64,000 nucleotides of DNA from Ancylomarina sp. 16SWW S1-10-2. GTDB lineage: Bacteria > Bacteroidota > Bacteroidia > Bacteroidales > Marinifilaceae. Below the pieces are notes generated by a model that was not told the origin of the DNA, did no database searches, and saw only the letters and a program-made list of their open reading frames with translations. The first letter of the stretch is position 1; each line of letters starts with the position of its first letter. The position numbers and the translations under genes were made by a program. This document shows positions 26,419-35,896 of the stretch, piece after piece. The DNA lies in NCBI RefSeq assembly GCF_009669305.1, contig NZ_SADB01000018.1:1-64000 (forward strand), in the 5' to 3' direction.

Positions 26419-26601
26419 AGTATATAGTTCTGACAGTTAAATGTTTTGTTCGGTTTCGAACATAAGGTGTTCTAGTATCGTTCACTTTATTTGTATGAGC
26501 AAAATAGTTGTCTTCTGAAAATCAGTAATCTGGCTTTTTTGGTATGATAAATGATATATTTTATGTAACCTTAGTAAACCTTTAGAAAATTTAAACCGAC
26601 C

Positions 26602-29028
26602 ATGATTAAACTAACTTTGTTAGTAATAGCGTTGTTTTGTTGTTTTTGTCAACCAGTACAGGCTTTCTCAAAGAAAAAAATTAAAGCCAAGCGTGTCACT
26701 CATCATCCCCAAATTGATGGAATTTTAAATGAAGATATTTGGAAATATATTCCAGTCGCAGGCAATTTTGTACAGATGGATCCTAATAATGGAATGCCTT
26801 CAAATTATAGAACAGAGGCTAAGTTCATTTATACCGATAATTCACTCATTGTGGGTGTTATGATGTATGATGATGAGCCAGAAAAGATACTCAAACAACT
26901 GAGTAAACGAGATGATTTGAATAATAGTGACTATGCACTACTATTAATTGATCCTTTTAATAATGGACTTGATGCATTCGAATTTATTGTTACACCAATG
27001 GGAGTTCAAATTGATGCTAAAGTGATTAAAGGTAGTGAAGATACCAATTGGGATGGCGTATGGAAAAGTGGTGCTTATATTGGATTAGAAGGCTGGAGTG
27101 TTGAATTTGAAATTCCATATTCTGCTCTTCGTTTTCCGCAGAAAGATGTGCAAGAATGGGGACTAAATATCATTCGTAATATTCAAAGAAAAAAGGAAAA
27201 AGTAAGTTGGAATTTTATCGACAAAGAAGAATCTGGCTGGGTTAGTCAGTCTGGAATTTTGAAAGGAATCAATAATATAAAACCGCCTACACGTCTATCT
27301 TTTTCGCCTTATTTCTCAGTGTATGTCGATAAATCTTCGGATAACTCATCATTTGAAACTAATTATCGTGGTGGACTTGACTTAAAATATGGACTGAATG
27401 AAAGTTTTACTCTAGATATGATGTTGATTCCTGATTTTGGACAGGTTCAATCAGACGATCAGGTTTTAAATCTCTCACCGTACGAAACTAAATTTTCAGA
27501 GAAAAGACAGTATTTCACTGAGGCAACAGAGCTATTTAACAGAGGTGGCGTGTTCTATTCAAAAAGAATTGGTGCAACGCCTAAATACAGATATGATGTA
27601 GAGGATAATCTTGAAGAAAATGAAATGATACAAGAAAATCCTGCGGAGTCCAAAATTATAAATTCAACTAAAATTTCAGGAAGAACAAGTAGTGGATTAG
27701 GTATTGGTTTTTTGAATTCCATGATACGTAATACTTATGCAAAAATTAAAGATACAATATCGGGATCGAAACGGAAATTTAAGACTCAAGCTTTTGCTAA
27801 TTATAATATGTTTGTATTAGATCAAAGCTTGAAGAACGAATCCTATATTTCTCTTATCAATACTAATGTTACCGTACCTAAAGATGATTTTATTGCCAAT
27901 GTAAGTGGAACGGAGTTTTTGCTAAAAGGTAAAACTCGAAAGTATCAGTTAAGCGGTAAGGCTTTATTATCTCAACGTTACGAAAAAGGTGAGCATGATG
28001 AAATTGGACACCATCATCGATTTTCTTTTGAGAAAATAAGTGGAAAATTCAATTGGAATTTTTCCAATGAAATGATATCTGATGAATATGATCCCAATGA
28101 TTTTGGATATTTGAGTAGTAATAATATTATCAAAAATAAATTAAAGCTAGGTTATCATATCTATAAGCCTCAAGGCATCTTTTTAGCTCAGCATAATAGT
28201 CTAACTATTACTCATGAAACTCAGTATTCTCCAGCTCGATTTTCACGTTTCACTATTTATTATAACTCGAGTATTAAGCTGAAGTCATATAATTCTTTAG
28301 GTATCTATGGTAATGTTCGACCTACGCATAACTACGATTTTTATGAGCCAAGAGTCGAAGGTATGAAATTGAGAAAAGAATCGTCAGCATATATGAGCTT
28401 ATGGTTTTCAACTGACTATAGAAAAGAGTTTGCTTTAGATCTTGAAGCAAAATATGGAGCTCGTTTTTCAACTGATGATTTGAGAGAATTTGCCTTAATT
28501 GTTAAACCGCGTTATCGTTTTAACGATAAGTTTACGATGGAATATAGAATGAAATGGAATAGACAGCTTAATGATATTGGTTATGTGAGTGATGAAGTCA
28601 TTGATGATATCACGAATGTTTATATTGGGTATAGAAATACAACTTATGTAGAAAGTAGGCTTTCTAGTAGTTATATTTTTAATAATAAAATGTCATTAAG
28701 TTTTAGGGCACGTCATTACTGGGCAAAAGCGGAGTATAAGAATTTTGGTGTTTTGATGGATAATGGGAGATTAGCTTCTACTGATTATTCAGATAACCAC
28801 GACATAAACTTTAATACTTTTAATATTGATGTGGTTTATTCATGGAGATTTGCTCCCGGTAGTGAACTTGCTATGGTTTGGAAAAATTCTATTTCGGATT
28901 ATAATGATGTCGTAGCCCATAGTTTCGTAAAGAATTTTAAGGATACCTTTGATGCAACTCAATTTAATTCACTGTCTGTTAAATTGTTGTATTATATAGA
29001 CTATATGTCTCTTAAGAAAAGAGGCTAA
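26602..29028 (+). CDS. DUF5916-family exported protein (CBM9-like domain plus beta barrel)
   Basis: 808 residues with a signal peptide (1-21, ending VQA). Residues about 30-220 form a CBM9/DOMON-like beta sandwich (ITHHPQIDGILNEDIWK-like start, GWSVEFEIPYSALRFP), and about 230-808 are alternating amphipathic strands rich in Tyr, Phe, Lys and Asn, as in an outer-membrane barrel; the C-terminal strands are typical. DPDFGQVQSDDQVLNL-like text (IPDFGQVQSDDQVLNLSPYE) is a hallmark of DUF5916. Substrate unknown; the family is often linked to surface handling of glycans or peptides. Monocistronic. Confidence 0.85.
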   Translation: MIKLTLLVIALFCCFCQPVQAFSKKKIKAKRVTHHPQIDGILNEDIWKYIPVAGNFVQMDPNNGMPSNYRTEAKFIYTDNSLIVGVMMYDDEPEKILKQLSKRDDLNNSDYALLLIDPFNNGLDAFEFIVTPMGVQIDAKVIKGSEDTNWDGVWKSGAYIGLEGWSVEFEIPYSALRFPQKDVQEWGLNIIRNIQRKKEKVSWNFIDKEESGWVSQSGILKGINNIKPPTRLSFSPYFSVYVDKSSDNSSFETNYRGGLDLKYGLNESFTLDMMLIPDFGQVQSDDQVLNLSPYETKFSEKRQYFTEATELFNRGGVFYSKRIGATPKYRYDVEDNLEENEMIQENPAESKIINSTKISGRTSSGLGIGFLNSMIRNTYAKIKDTISGSKRKFKTQAFANYNMFVLDQSLKNESYISLINTNVTVPKDDFIANVSGTEFLLKGKTRKYQLSGKALLSQRYEKGEHDEIGHHHRFSFEKISGKFNWNFSNEMISDEYDPNDFGYLSSNNIIKNKLKLGYHIYKPQGIFLAQHNSLTITHETQYSPARFSRFTIYYNSSIKLKSYNSLGIYGNVRPTHNYDFYEPRVEGMKLRKESSAYMSLWFSTDYRKEFALDLEAKYGARFSTDDLREFALIVKPRYRFNDKFTMEYRMKWNRQLNDIGYVSDEVIDDITNVYIGYRNTTYVESRLSSSYIFNNKMSLSFRARHYWAKAEYKNFGVLMDNGRLASTDYSDNHDINFNTFNIDVVYSWRFAPGSELAMVWKNSISDYNDVVAHSFVKNFKDTFDATQFNSLSVKLLYYIDYMSLKKRG

Positions 29029-29090
29029 TTATAGTAAAAGGATATCGTTTTTAGTTTGTAATTTGATGACTAAGTGTAATAGTTGAAAGT

Positions 29091-29120
29091 TTGCTGCTCT
29101 TATTTTTAAGTTTAAATTTG
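29091..29120 (+). promoter_or_regulatory. Promoter of the DUF4293 gene
   Basis: TTG (29091-29093), 19 bases, TAAATTTG (29113-29120), both matching consensus. It lies inside the longest open frame of the gene, supporting the later start at 29189. Confidence 0.65.
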
Positions 29121-29188
29121 TGCTTGGAAAAGCTTTTTATAATGAAGCGTTAACTCCTAAAAGTATTAATTTCAATTTCAGAAAAACT

Positions 29189-29650
29189 ATGATTCAAAGA
29201 ATTCAAACTTTATTTTTATTAGGTGCATTAATCCTAATGACACTGTTGTTCTTTTTCCCTTTGGCAGAATTAATCGATACAGCAAATAATTCGTATTCAT
29301 TTATATATAGAGGAATTCCTTCTTTAAAAGAAGGTGAAGCTATGATTTTTAAAGCTTATCCAATCGCCATACTGATATTAGTTATTGTTTTAAATCTTAT
29401 CGTGACCATCTTTTCTTATAAAAAACGCATGCGTCAAATTCGACTAACGGTTTTTAATATCTTTTGTATGTTAGGTGTTGTTGGTCTTATTTATTATAAT
29501 GTGAATTCTCAACTAGAACCGATGCAAGCTATTGCTAACTACAGTATTATTAATGCTTTCCCACTAATAAGTGTGGTTTTATCGTACTTAGCTATACGTA
29601 GTATAGGTAAAGATGAAGCTATGATTCGTTCAATGGATAGAATTAGATAA
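29189..29650 (+). CDS. DUF4293 family membrane protein
   Basis: 153 residues from the ATG at 29189 (MIQRIQTLFLLGALILM). An upstream extension to 29120 overlaps the promoter and is rejected. Four membrane helices (about 6-26, 52-75, 85-105, 118-138) and a short charged tail. The opening MIQRIQTLFLL is the signature of this Bacteroidota-only family of unknown function. Confidence 0.88.
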   Translation: MIQRIQTLFLLGALILMTLLFFFPLAELIDTANNSYSFIYRGIPSLKEGEAMIFKAYPIAILILVIVLNLIVTIFSYKKRMRQIRLTVFNIFCMLGVVGLIYYNVNSQLEPMQAIANYSIINAFPLISVVLSYLAIRSIGKDEAMIRSMDRIR

Positions 29651-29696
29651 ATTAAGAAAAAACAGTGATATTTGCTTATCATTCTGATTGATATAT

Positions 29697-29728
29697 AAAA
29701 AAGCTTACAAATATTGTAGGCTTTTTTT
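29697..29728 (+). terminator. Terminator of the DUF4293 gene
   Basis: AAAAGCTTACAA pairs with TTGTAGGCTTTT (one T-G pair) around ATA and is followed by a T run. Confidence 0.85.
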
Positions 29729-29822
29729 GTATATTAAAAACTCATTATCTGGGTTAAAGATATGATTATTGAGAATTATGATTTTATGTAAATAGTTTTA
29801 GTTATTCGAAAAATCTCATACT

Positions 29823-32156
29823 ATGCGTTATTTATTTTTAAGTTTTTTATTTGTTCTAGCTTCTTTGACTTCGGCATTTGCCATTCATCCAAGCATTAAA
29901 AGTAAAAAACATATTTTGGTCATTCATTCTTATCATCAGAGCTTTGCTTGGACAGATAGTATCTCTAATGGTATTGAATCTGTATTAACGCCTCTTGAAA
30001 ATGAAGTTGAGACTTATTATGAATATTTAGACTCAAAGCGATTCGTAGATCCAACATTTATTGAATCTTTTGATCAAAAATATAAACTTCTGTGTTCTAA
30101 GCTAACTTTTGATGTAATCATCGTTTCCGACAATAATGCGCTGAATTTTGTTATTAAAAGTAGAAAACGATGTTTTAAAAATATTCCGATCATTTTTTGT
30201 GGCATAAATAATTATAAGCCTGAATTATTGATGGGTGAAAAACGGGTTACTGGTATTGCAGAATATACTGCAATTGATTCCACTTTAATGCTTATGCATA
30301 AGTTACAACCCAAAAGAAAAATACTTATTATAAATGATAAGACTGTGACTGGGTTGGCTAATAAGTCAATTATTATGGACGCTTTGCCAGAATTAGAAAA
30401 AGATATATTTATTGAATATTCCGATAATGGCAATATGAAGGATATTCAAGAAAAAGTTAGAAATTTATCTGATGATTGGATGATTTATTTAGCCCCATTT
30501 TCAATGGATTCTGATGGGAATTATTATTCATTTAGTGATGCCGTTCGTTTGGTTAGTGAAGCAAGTGCTGTTCCAATTTATAGTTCTTGGGATTTTTATT
30601 TAGGTAAAGGAATTGTTGGTGGATATATAACTAGCGGTGTTTTACAGGGTAAACTTGCAGGAGAAATGGCTTTGTCAATTGTAAAAGGAGTGAATCCAGA
30701 TACAATTCCAGTGCTCAAGGAGTCTGCAGTTAGTGTTAAAATAGACCATTCCGTTTTATCAAAATTTAAAATATCTGAGTCTAATTTGACTAAGGGGACG
30801 ATTATAATAAACAGGGAGAAAACATTGTTTGAGAAACATATTGTTTTGTTTAAAAACATCATGATAATAGGATTCGTTCTGGTTTTTCTTTTAATTATTT
30901 ATTCTGTCTTTAAGCATAGGCAGAAAAAAGTTTTAGAAAGACAGAATCTAGAGTTGGATAGAAAAGTTGAAGATCGATCACGAGAACTTCTTGAAGCCAA
31001 TGAGAATCTTAGTAGAAAAAATCTTGAGATTACTAAGCAAGAAGAACTCTCTAAACTTGCTTATCTTAGATTGAAGGCTATTTTAAATAACTCTTTAGTT
31101 GGTATTGTGGTGACTGATGGAGAAGGAAAAATCATTGATCAAAATAACAGAATTTCAGAGATTCTAGACTATCAAAAAGGAGAGTTGTTAGGTAAAGATA
31201 TTATGTCTACTTTTTTAAATAAGAGTAACTATAATATTTTAATGAGTGAATATGAACAGCTAGAAGGAAGCAAAGCTTTTATTCGGAATGAAATACCATT
31301 GAAGAGGGTTGATAACTCTGTTATTTGGGCTAAAATTTATATTAGTGAGATGTTGTATTCTTATAGTGATGACGCTAATATATGGGTAGTTGATGATGTA
31401 AGCGAGATTGTTGAAAATAGAGCTAATCTAGAGAAACGAACAAGTGAACTAAAAAAAATAAATGAAACAAAGGATCAGTTTTTCTCAATTATATCTCAAG
31501 ATTTAAAAGGACCTTTAACTTCCGCAGTAGGTTTATTAGAGGTTTTTACTAAAAGTTCGGATTCATTTTCAGACCTTGAAATAAAAAAGTATGTGAAAAA
31601 TTGTTATGAGTCTGTTCATAATATAAGCGATCTCTTAGACAATTTATTGAGATGGGGAAGTATTCAAATTGGGGGTGTTCCTTGGAATCCTAATACGATT
31701 GATATGAGAAATATTGTTGATACAGTTCTGAATACATTTGAGACAATTGCAAAAGTAAAGAGTATTGAATTGAAAAATAATATTTCTTTAAATTTAAATG
31801 CTTTTGGTGATGAGAATATGATTAAAACAGTAGTCTCCAATTTAGTTAACAATGCCATAAAATTTACACGTAAAAATGGACTTGTAGATGTTTCAGCTGA
31901 AATTGAAAATAATAGGATTGAAATCCTTGTGCGGGATAATGGTATCGGTATTGAGAGAGAGGATGTTCAACATCTATTTGATATTAATAAAAAAACGCAA
32001 CATGAAGGGACTAGTAAGGAATCTGGTTCTGGTTTAGGATTAGTTATAGCTAAAGATTTAGTTGAGAAGAATAAAGGTTCAATCCGTGTTGAAAGTGATA
32101 TAAATGTAGGAACGAGAGTTTATTTTGACTTACCAATAGAAGCTCCGACTTCCTAA
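29823..32156 (+). CDS. Hybrid-topology sensor kinase with ABC-type binding domain, PAS and a histidine-less H-box
   Basis: 777 residues. Signal peptide (1-20), extracytoplasmic ABC substrate-binding-like domain (about 28-300; ILVIHSYHQSFAWTDSISNGI), membrane helix (341-363), coiled coil (365-410), PAS (about 412-530), dimerisation helices (about 545-612) and a GHKL ATPase (about 655-772). The ATPase keeps its boxes: N box NLVNNAIKF (673-681), G1 DNGIGI (705-710), G2 GSGLGL (735-740). The H-box reads FFSIISQDLKGPL: the phosphoacceptor position is Q559 (CAA, 31497-31499), where related kinases have His. So ATP binding looks intact but normal autophosphorylation does not. No response regulator or receiver domain is adjacent. 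Either a signalling pseudokinase or a recent loss of function; the rest is intact, which favours a kept role. Confidence 0.9.
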   Translation: MRYLFLSFLFVLASLTSAFAIHPSIKSKKHILVIHSYHQSFAWTDSISNGIESVLTPLENEVETYYEYLDSKRFVDPTFIESFDQKYKLLCSKLTFDVIIVSDNNALNFVIKSRKRCFKNIPIIFCGINNYKPELLMGEKRVTGIAEYTAIDSTLMLMHKLQPKRKILIINDKTVTGLANKSIIMDALPELEKDIFIEYSDNGNMKDIQEKVRNLSDDWMIYLAPFSMDSDGNYYSFSDAVRLVSEASAVPIYSSWDFYLGKGIVGGYITSGVLQGKLAGEMALSIVKGVNPDTIPVLKESAVSVKIDHSVLSKFKISESNLTKGTIIINREKTLFEKHIVLFKNIMIIGFVLVFLLIIYSVFKHRQKKVLERQNLELDRKVEDRSRELLEANENLSRKNLEITKQEELSKLAYLRLKAILNNSLVGIVVTDGEGKIIDQNNRISEILDYQKGELLGKDIMSTFLNKSNYNILMSEYEQLEGSKAFIRNEIPLKRVDNSVIWAKIYISEMLYSYSDDANIWVVDDVSEIVENRANLEKRTSELKKINETKDQFFSIISQDLKGPLTSAVGLLEVFTKSSDSFSDLEIKKYVKNCYESVHNISDLLDNLLRWGSIQIGGVPWNPNTIDMRNIVDTVLNTFETIAKVKSIELKNNISLNLNAFGDENMIKTVVSNLVNNAIKFTRKNGLVDVSAEIENNRIEILVRDNGIGIEREDVQHLFDINKKTQHEGTSKESGSGLGLVIAKDLVEKNKGSIRVESDINVGTRVYFDLPIEAPTS

Positions 32157-32177
32157 ACTGATATGCTTTTGAAAAGC

Positions 32178-32210
32178 TGTGCCACAAATCTCATCTGAAT
32201 TTGTGGCACA
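32178..32210. terminator. Two-way hairpin between sensor kinase and flavin reductase genes
   Basis: A perfect 12-base stem, TGTGCCACAAAT (32178-32189) with ATTTGTGGCACA (32199-32210), loop of nine. It lies between convergent genes and has no strong T run on either side. Confidence 0.7.
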
Positions 32211-32218
32211 ATTAATAT

Positions 32219-32824
32219 CTACTTATTGTTTCTTTTCTGTGCCAATTTCTTTTTCGTTTTCTTCTTCATTACAGAATAGCCAAAACGACCAATAAGTTTG
32301 CCTAATTCGTAGTAATGACCGTGAGCGTAGGCAATAGGCTGCGCTTTATCTAATCTGAATTGTCCACTCTCAGGATCGATATACTTCTCGTCAGCTTGTA
32401 CGTTTACTACTTCTGCAATAAACATATCGTGAGAGCCTAATTCTACAATTTGTTTTAGCTTGCATTCTATGGATAGAGGTGATTCCTCTATAATTGGCGC
32501 ACTGATTTCTTTCGATTTGCCTGGTGTTAAGTTCATTTCTTTGAACTTATCGAAATCTTTTCCTGATTTTACGCCACACCAATCAGTAGCAAAGGCGAGT
32601 TCCTTTGTCGTAAGATTAATAACAAATTCGCCGTGTTTCTTTATGATGTCATACGAATGACGATTTCGTCTGATAGAGATGTAACACATTGCAGGATCAG
32701 TGCAAATAGTACCTGTCCAAGCTATTGTTATAATATTATAATCTTCTTTACTTGCTCCACAACTAACCATTACGGCTGGCAATGGATAGACCATGGTTCC
32801 AGGTTTCCAGTTTTGTTTTCCCAT
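32219..32824 (-). CDS. Flavin reductase family protein (FMN-binding split barrel)
   Basis: 201 residues. Split-barrel flavin reductase-like domain over about 8-170: YPLPAVMVSCGASKEDYNIITIAWTGTICTDPAMCYISIRRNRHSYDIIKKHGEFVINLTT is the typical FMN-binding first half, and GSHDMFIAEVVNVQAD the second. Basic C-terminal tail (MKKKTKKKLAQKRNNK). Probably uses NAD(P)H-reduced FMN; the electron acceptor is unknown. Convergent with the sensor kinase; no operon partner. Confidence 0.88.
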   Translation of the reverse strand: MGKQNWKPGTMVYPLPAVMVSCGASKEDYNIITIAWTGTICTDPAMCYISIRRNRHSYDIIKKHGEFVINLTTKELAFATDWCGVKSGKDFDKFKEMNLTPGKSKEISAPIIEESPLSIECKLKQIVELGSHDMFIAEVVNVQADEKYIDPESGQFRLDKAQPIAYAHGHYYELGKLIGRFGYSVMKKKTKKKLAQKRNNK

Positions 32825-33195
32825 TTATTCGAAATTATTATTGGTTAGTTATTAGTCTGTTTTCCAAAAAACATCGACAATATTCTTTTCTCCCTAATAA
32901 AATAAATTTAGAAGGATATATATATGTTTTTCTTATAAATTTTCTGTCCAATTATTTATTACGTGTAGCGTTTTCTTTTACACTTTTAATATCTTTTTTG
33001 ATTTAGTAAACCTGATACATGATATTCAGAAACTTAAAGTTTTAATCTTTAAATCTTAATAATGTAAACGCCAAACACGAAGAGTAGAATTACTTGTTGT
33101 GTTTCTACTTTTGCTTTTACAAAAATACAAGCTTGCTTTTTTACTACAAGCATATTTAATAGATTTAATCAGAAATAAGTGGTTTTTACAAACAA
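32825..33195. other. Intergenic, nothing recognised
   Basis: About 370 AT-rich bases between two leftward genes. Short open frames here have no promoter, no motif and poor codon use. The flavin reductase promoter should lie in the left part, but no consensus element stands out. Confidence 0.4.
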
Positions 33196-33230
33196 AAAGC
33201 CCTAAAGAGCATGAAGTCTTTAGGGCTTTT
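33196..33230 (-). terminator. Terminator of the MscS-like gene
   Basis: AAAAGCCCTAAAGA pairs with TCTTTAGGGCTTTT around an eight-base loop, directly after the gene ending at 33257. Confidence 0.9.
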
Positions 33231-33256
33231 CAAATTTATTTAATCACGAATTAGTT

Positions 33257-34075
33257 CTATAAGTCGTTTTTATGAACATGAACATCCATTTGAGGGAAAG
33301 GAATATTAAGTCCTTCTTGTGCAAATGTCTTATAAACCTTCTCATTAAAATCGAAGAATACACCCCAATAATCAGGAGCATTAATCCAAGCTCTAACTGC
33401 AAGGTTAACGGAACTGTCTGCTAATTCAGAAACTGCAATAAAAATTTCAGGGTCTTTAAGAATTCTTGAATCTTCATCGGCTAAACGTTTGATAACAGCT
33501 CTTGCTTTATCAACATCATCACCATAAGCGATTCCAACTGTCCAATCAACTCTTCTTTTTTCTTCCTTAGAATAGTTAGTTAAAGATGAAGTTGATAAGC
33601 CACCATTAGGTATAATAATTGTTTTATTATCAGGAGTTGTTAGAATTGTGTTAAATATTTGAATTTCTTTTACAACACCTAAGTAACTTTGAGCGTCAAT
33701 AAGATCTCCAACTTTAAATGGTTTAAAAACTAGAATCATAACACCACCAGCGAAGTTTTGTAATGTGCCTGATAAGGCTAAACCAACAGCTAAACCTGCG
33801 GCACCTAAAATAGCAATAAATGAAGTCATTTCAACACCAAGCATGCCTAATGCAGTAATATACAGCATTACTTTAAGCAGCATTCCTATTATACTTTTTA
33901 GAAATGGTTTTAAGGAGGCGTCCAAATTGCTTTTGTCCATCATTTTACCAATAGCACGAACTAGAACTTTGATAATCCATCCACCTATGATTAATACGGC
34001 TATAGCACCAATTAGTTTTGGTCCATACTCAACTCCAATTTGGATGATTTGTTCTAAAATTTTGTCTGTATTCAT
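33257..34075 (-). CDS. Small-conductance mechanosensitive channel, MscS family
   Basis: Opens under membrane tension to release solutes after osmotic downshock. 272 residues, close to E. coli MscS. Three membrane helices (about 20-40, 62-82, 85-117), the third being the Gly/Ala-rich pore helix (GAAGLAVGLALSGTLQNFAGG, 91-110). The beta domain follows (FKVGDLIDAQSYLGVVKEI ... TPDNKTIIIPNGGLSTSSLTNYS) and the alpha/beta C-terminal domain. Monocistronic. Confidence 0.95.
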   Translation of the reverse strand: MNTDKILEQIIQIGVEYGPKLIGAIAVLIIGGWIIKVLVRAIGKMMDKSNLDASLKPFLKSIIGMLLKVMLYITALGMLGVEMTSFIAILGAAGLAVGLALSGTLQNFAGGVMILVFKPFKVGDLIDAQSYLGVVKEIQIFNTILTTPDNKTIIIPNGGLSTSSLTNYSKEEKRRVDWTVGIAYGDDVDKARAVIKRLADEDSRILKDPEIFIAVSELADSSVNLAVRAWINAPDYWGVFFDFNEKVYKTFAQEGLNIPFPQMDVHVHKNDL

Positions 34076-34240
34076 AATTAATATTCTTTTTTAGTGATTA
34101 ATATCCAACCTATTTTAGGTGAACTTTAGCATATCTACCTGAAATTACATCTTTAAAATTTCATAATCAAATATTTTATGAAAGATTTGAACAATGTTCA
34201 ATTTATCTATGTGAATATAATTATGAACGATATGGACGAG

Positions 34241-35167
34241 TTATTTTGATGATAATTCAAGCATTCTAAGAAGTGGAGTTTTTGCTTTAGTCATAATATC
34301 ATCAGGTAAAATAATTTCAGGTTGTTCATTTTTCAGGGCCATATATATTTTTTGCATTGTGTTCAATTTCATATAAGCACAATCGTTGCACGAGCAAGTT
34401 TCATCAGCTGGTACAATAAGAAACTCTTTTTCTGGAGAATCTTTTTGCATTTGATGAAGAATCCCTGTTTCTGTAGCGACTATAAATTTCTTGGCATCAG
34501 AATTTTTAGTGTAATTAAGCATGGCTGTAGTTGATCCTACAAAATCAGCAAGAATAAGAACTGGGTGGGTGCATTCAGGATGAGCAATAAGTATTGCATC
34601 TGGATTTTCCACTTTCATTTGCATAACCTTTTCAGCCGATAGTATGTCGTGTACTTCGCATGAGCCATCCCACAGAATCATTTCTCTTCCTGTGATTTCA
34701 TTGATGTATCGGCCTAAATTTTTATCTGGTGCAAATATGATTTTCTGATTCTTAGGATAAGATTCTACAATTTGGACAGCATTTCCCGAAGTGCATATGA
34801 CGTCTGAAAGCGTTTTTATTTCAGCAGAACAATTGATATAAGAAATGACAATATGATTGGGATATTGTGCTTTAAATTTGGCAAATTCTTCGCCAGGACA
34901 AGACTCTGCAAGAGAACAGCCAGCCTCTAAATCAGGAATTAAAACTTTACGTTTAGGGTTTAATATCTTCGCAGTTTCTCCCATAAAATGAACGCCAGCA
35001 AATAGAATAATATCAGCTTTAGTCTCTGCTGCATGTTGTGCAAGTGCTAAACTATCTCCTTTAAAATCGGCTATTTCTTGTATATCGGAGGTTTGGTAGT
35101 AATGTGCTAAAATAACTGCATTTTTCTCCTTGGCTAATTTTAGAACTTTATCTCTTAGTGAATCCAT
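34241..35167 (-). CDS. nadA: Quinolinate synthase NadA
   Basis: Condenses iminoaspartate with dihydroxyacetone phosphate to quinolinate in NAD synthesis. 308 residues from the ATG at 35167 (MDSLRDKV); a TTG three codons earlier is possible. It carries a 4Fe-4S cluster: C84 (EAGCSLAESC), C170 (WDGSCEVH) and one cysteine of C258-x-C-x-x-C (ETCSCNDCAYM) are at the conserved places. HYYQTSDIQEIADFKGDSLALAQ near the N-terminus binds substrate. nadB and nadC are not next to it. A promoter stands 30 bases upstream. Confidence 0.96.
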   Translation of the reverse strand: MDSLRDKVLKLAKEKNAVILAHYYQTSDIQEIADFKGDSLALAQHAAETKADIILFAGVHFMGETAKILNPKRKVLIPDLEAGCSLAESCPGEEFAKFKAQYPNHIVISYINCSAEIKTLSDVICTSGNAVQIVESYPKNQKIIFAPDKNLGRYINEITGREMILWDGSCEVHDILSAEKVMQMKVENPDAILIAHPECTHPVLILADFVGSTTAMLNYTKNSDAKKFIVATETGILHQMQKDSPEKEFLIVPADETCSCNDCAYMKLNTMQKIYMALKNEQPEIILPDDIMTKAKTPLLRMLELSSK

Positions 35168-35199
35168 TATTTTCAAACTTAGGTGTAGATATTAAGATG

Positions 35200-35229
35200 C
35201 AAATATCTTTAAATTGTTGGGTTTATCAA
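35200..35229 (-). promoter_or_regulatory. Promoter of nadA
   Basis: Minus strand TTG-equivalent at 35229-35227 (TTG of TTTTGATAAAC), 19 bases, GATATTTG (35207-35200), identical to the thr leader -7 element. Start expected near 35193, leader about 25 bases. Confidence 0.55.
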
Positions 35230-35264
35230 AATCGATTCTAAAAAAAGAGAAGTCTTTATTTTAG

Positions 35265-35272
35265 TACCTTTG
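35265..35272 (+). promoter_or_regulatory. -7 element of the acyltransferase promoter
   Basis: TACCTTTG matches TAnnTTTG perfectly, about 55 bases before the acyltransferase ATG. No TTG lies at the right distance upstream, so the -33 element is weak or absent. Confidence 0.45.
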
Positions 35273-35326
35273 CCCAAGAATATTTATATTATATAGAAGA
35301 CGATAATTCCAAATCTAAATAAACGA

Positions 35327-35875
35327 ATGAAAGTAATAATAAGTCGATTCATACTTAAGTTATCTGGATGGAAATTTGTAGGAGAAATTCCATCAGAAAA
35401 GAAAGCGGTAGTTATTGCTGCACCACATACATCAAATTGGGATTTTATATGGGGAAAATTGGCTTTTGTCGCACATAGAATCAACACGACAGTTCTAATG
35501 AAAAAAGAATTTTTCTTTTTTCCACTTGGAGCAATTTTTCGATCAATGGGTGTTATGCCTATTGATAGGAGTAAGAAAAATAACCTCACAGATCAATTGG
35601 CAGCAGAATTTAAGAATAGAGACGAACTTTATTTGTCACTCTCTCCAGAGGCAAGTAGAAGTAGACGTCCTGTGTGGAAAAGAGGTTTTTATTTTATTGC
35701 TTTAAAAGCAAATGTGCCAATTTTATTGGGTGACTTGAATTATGAAACTAAAACTTTGAGTTTTATTGAAACTTTTCACCCAACAGGAGATGTTGAAGCT
35801 GATATGGCTTATATAAAATCGAGATATAAAAACTCTAAGCCTAAGTTTCCAGACATGTTTTCCATTGGAGATTAA
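35327..35875 (+). CDS. 1-acyl-glycerol-3-phosphate acyltransferase-like protein (PlsC family)
   Basis: 182 residues, short for the family. The catalytic HX4D motif is H34-TSNW-D39, followed by the expected second block (FFFFPLGAIFRSMGVMPIDRS) and a third block PEASRSR in place of the common PEGTRS. No clear membrane helix except a weak one at the N-terminus, so probably a peripheral inner-membrane enzyme. Acyl acceptor unknown. It is followed 21 bases later by the amidase gene, probably one operon. Confidence 0.85.
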   Translation: MKVIISRFILKLSGWKFVGEIPSEKKAVVIAAPHTSNWDFIWGKLAFVAHRINTTVLMKKEFFFFPLGAIFRSMGVMPIDRSKKNNLTDQLAAEFKNRDELYLSLSPEASRSRRPVWKRGFYFIALKANVPILLGDLNYETKTLSFIETFHPTGDVEADMAYIKSRYKNSKPKFPDMFSIGD

Positions 35876-35896
35876 TGCAAATCTTAAAAATTGTAT

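Noticed and set aside
32782-33006. A 74-codon plus-strand frame upstream of the flavin reductase gene
   Set aside because: It begins inside the reductase gene on the other strand, and its hydrophobic C-terminal part comes from T-rich intergenic sequence.
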